The notes beneath the pieces were generated by a model. The model ran no database searches and had not been told where the DNA came from. It was given only the letters and a program-made list of their open reading frames with translations. The position numbers and the translations under genes were made by a program. A DNA stretch of 56,895 bases from Alphaproteobacteria bacterium (GTDB taxonomy: Bacteria; Pseudomonadota; Alphaproteobacteria; Acetobacterales; Acetobacteraceae): assembly GCA_017307285.1 (NCBI GenBank), contig JAFKFI010000107.1:1-56895 (forward strand), written 5' to 3'. Below, in pieces: positions 56,509 to 56,895 of this stretch (position 1 is its first letter; the number at the start of each line of letters is the position of its first letter).

Positions 56509-56895
56509 CGCGATCTGCAGAGGACTATCCTGCACGAGCGAGCGCATGTGCGCCTCGCGTGCGCTGACGACGACATCCGCGCGCCGATGGACGCGCTCTG
56601 ACGCCATCCAGCCTGCCGATGCGGAGAGTGCAGCGACGACCACAACGGCAGCTGCGAGTTGGGAGAGCCGAGACCAATCCCACATCATTCGTCCTGACGT
56701 CTGATGGTGAATGTCGGACTTGATCTTCTCCGCCAAACCGGCCGGAGCACGATGGCGCGCAGCTTTGAGACGATCCGATTGCGCGCGATAAGCGGCCAGC
56801 GTGTCGGCGCAGTCGCTGCACGTAGCCGTATGCTGTTCAAGCTCGGCCTTACGCCCGTCTGCAAGCGCGCCGTCGTTGACGACAAGGGCGTCGAG
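56440..56895 (-). pseudogene. Anti-sigma-factor gene, 3' end lost at the junction; 5' end outside window
   Basis: Read on the minus strand from the right edge: the zinc finger HTATCSDC (HxxxCxxC), a cytosolic helix (AYRAQSDRLKAARHRAPAGL), a membrane segment (QLAAAVVVVAALSASAGWMA) and a periplasmic part ending TVRPWFAGKLEFAPAVPDF. This is the layout of RsiW/ChrR-type anti-sigma factors. Similarity stops near 56440 where the DNA becomes OsmC; the frame then runs on antisense into OsmC until 56185. Confidence 0.78.

Noticed and set aside
54786..56567. Very long plus-strand open frame across the binding-protein gene
   Set aside because: Arg/His/Pro-rich low-complexity translation antisense to a clear secreted binding protein; not coding.

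Overview
The window reads as high-GC alphaproteobacterial DNA. The chromosomal part carries usg, a COX15-type heme A synthase, hslO, PrpD and LLM-monooxygenase genes and groESL with CIRCE operators; a Rhodospirillales/Acetobacteraceae-like host is my guess from gene content, not a measured assignment. There are two compartments. Positions 1 to about 22470 are a mobile genomic island ending at the 3' end of guaA, with a tyrosine integrase beside guaA, a frameshifted AlpA-type regulator and a cluster of short repeats that look like integrase arm sites. Positions from 22473 onward are ordinary chromosome, except for a repetitive-peptide locus near 29.5 kb and a broken junction at the right edge near 56.45 kb.

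The island is devoted to metal handling. From left to right it carries a ZntR/PbrR-like MerR-family regulator, a remnant of a permease gene, a three-gene ABC exporter (two FtsX/MacB-like permeases and an ATPase), an operon of universal stress protein, small membrane protein, HMA metallochaperone, MFS exporter and SnoaL-like protein, and a DHA2 MFS exporter. Next comes an eight-gene operon whose core is a three-subunit HcnABC/opine-oxidase-like dehydrogenase interleaved with a PF03773-type permease and followed by a CcdA-like protein. The rest is a second CcdA-like gene, merP with a decayed merT, a P1B-type ATPase with YPC in place of CPC, and a 19-cysteine Csp-type copper-storage protein. Eight promoters of one design are scattered through it: TTGACT/TTGACC/TTGAAC as -35, a 20-bp spacer, and in the spacer a dyad close to CCGTAC-N4-GTACGG. 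Each lies in front of one of these units. This makes the island look like one MerR-type regulon built by repeated capture of the same operator.

The chromosomal part starts with guaA, a GFA-domain gene, uvrC, folB and a pteridine-reductase-like SDR. A minus-strand run follows: ctaA, a four-PAS histidine kinase, tldD, a GNAT acetyltransferase, a gene made of eight 20-residue repeats (core GKVRLGGMAPS) and a DUF6065-like gene. The repeat gene looks like a multi-core precursor peptide or a repetitive structural protein and I do not recognise it; its place downstream of tldD, whose product is known to mature microcin B17, is suggestive. Then come a glycosyltransferase with a VTT-domain membrane protein, usg, groESL under two CIRCE elements with a clear terminator, an MFS gene, two near-identical cold-shock genes, a YidB-like gene, xthA, three identical 12-bp palindromes exactly 33 bp apart, an OmpR-type response regulator, ribA, an L,D-transpeptidase, a lipoprotein overlapping hslO, a flavin disulfide reductase, another MFS gene, a phosphohistidine phosphatase-like gene, a PrpD-like gene, an LLM monooxygenase, a large inverted repeat and a periplasmic binding protein. 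At the right edge an OsmC-like gene and an anti-sigma-factor gene collide tail to tail and each truncates the other.

The three most interesting items are the dispersed MerR-type regulon, the metal-promoter-driven HcnABC-like operon containing a permease, and the 20-residue repeat gene with its DUF6065-like partner near tldD.
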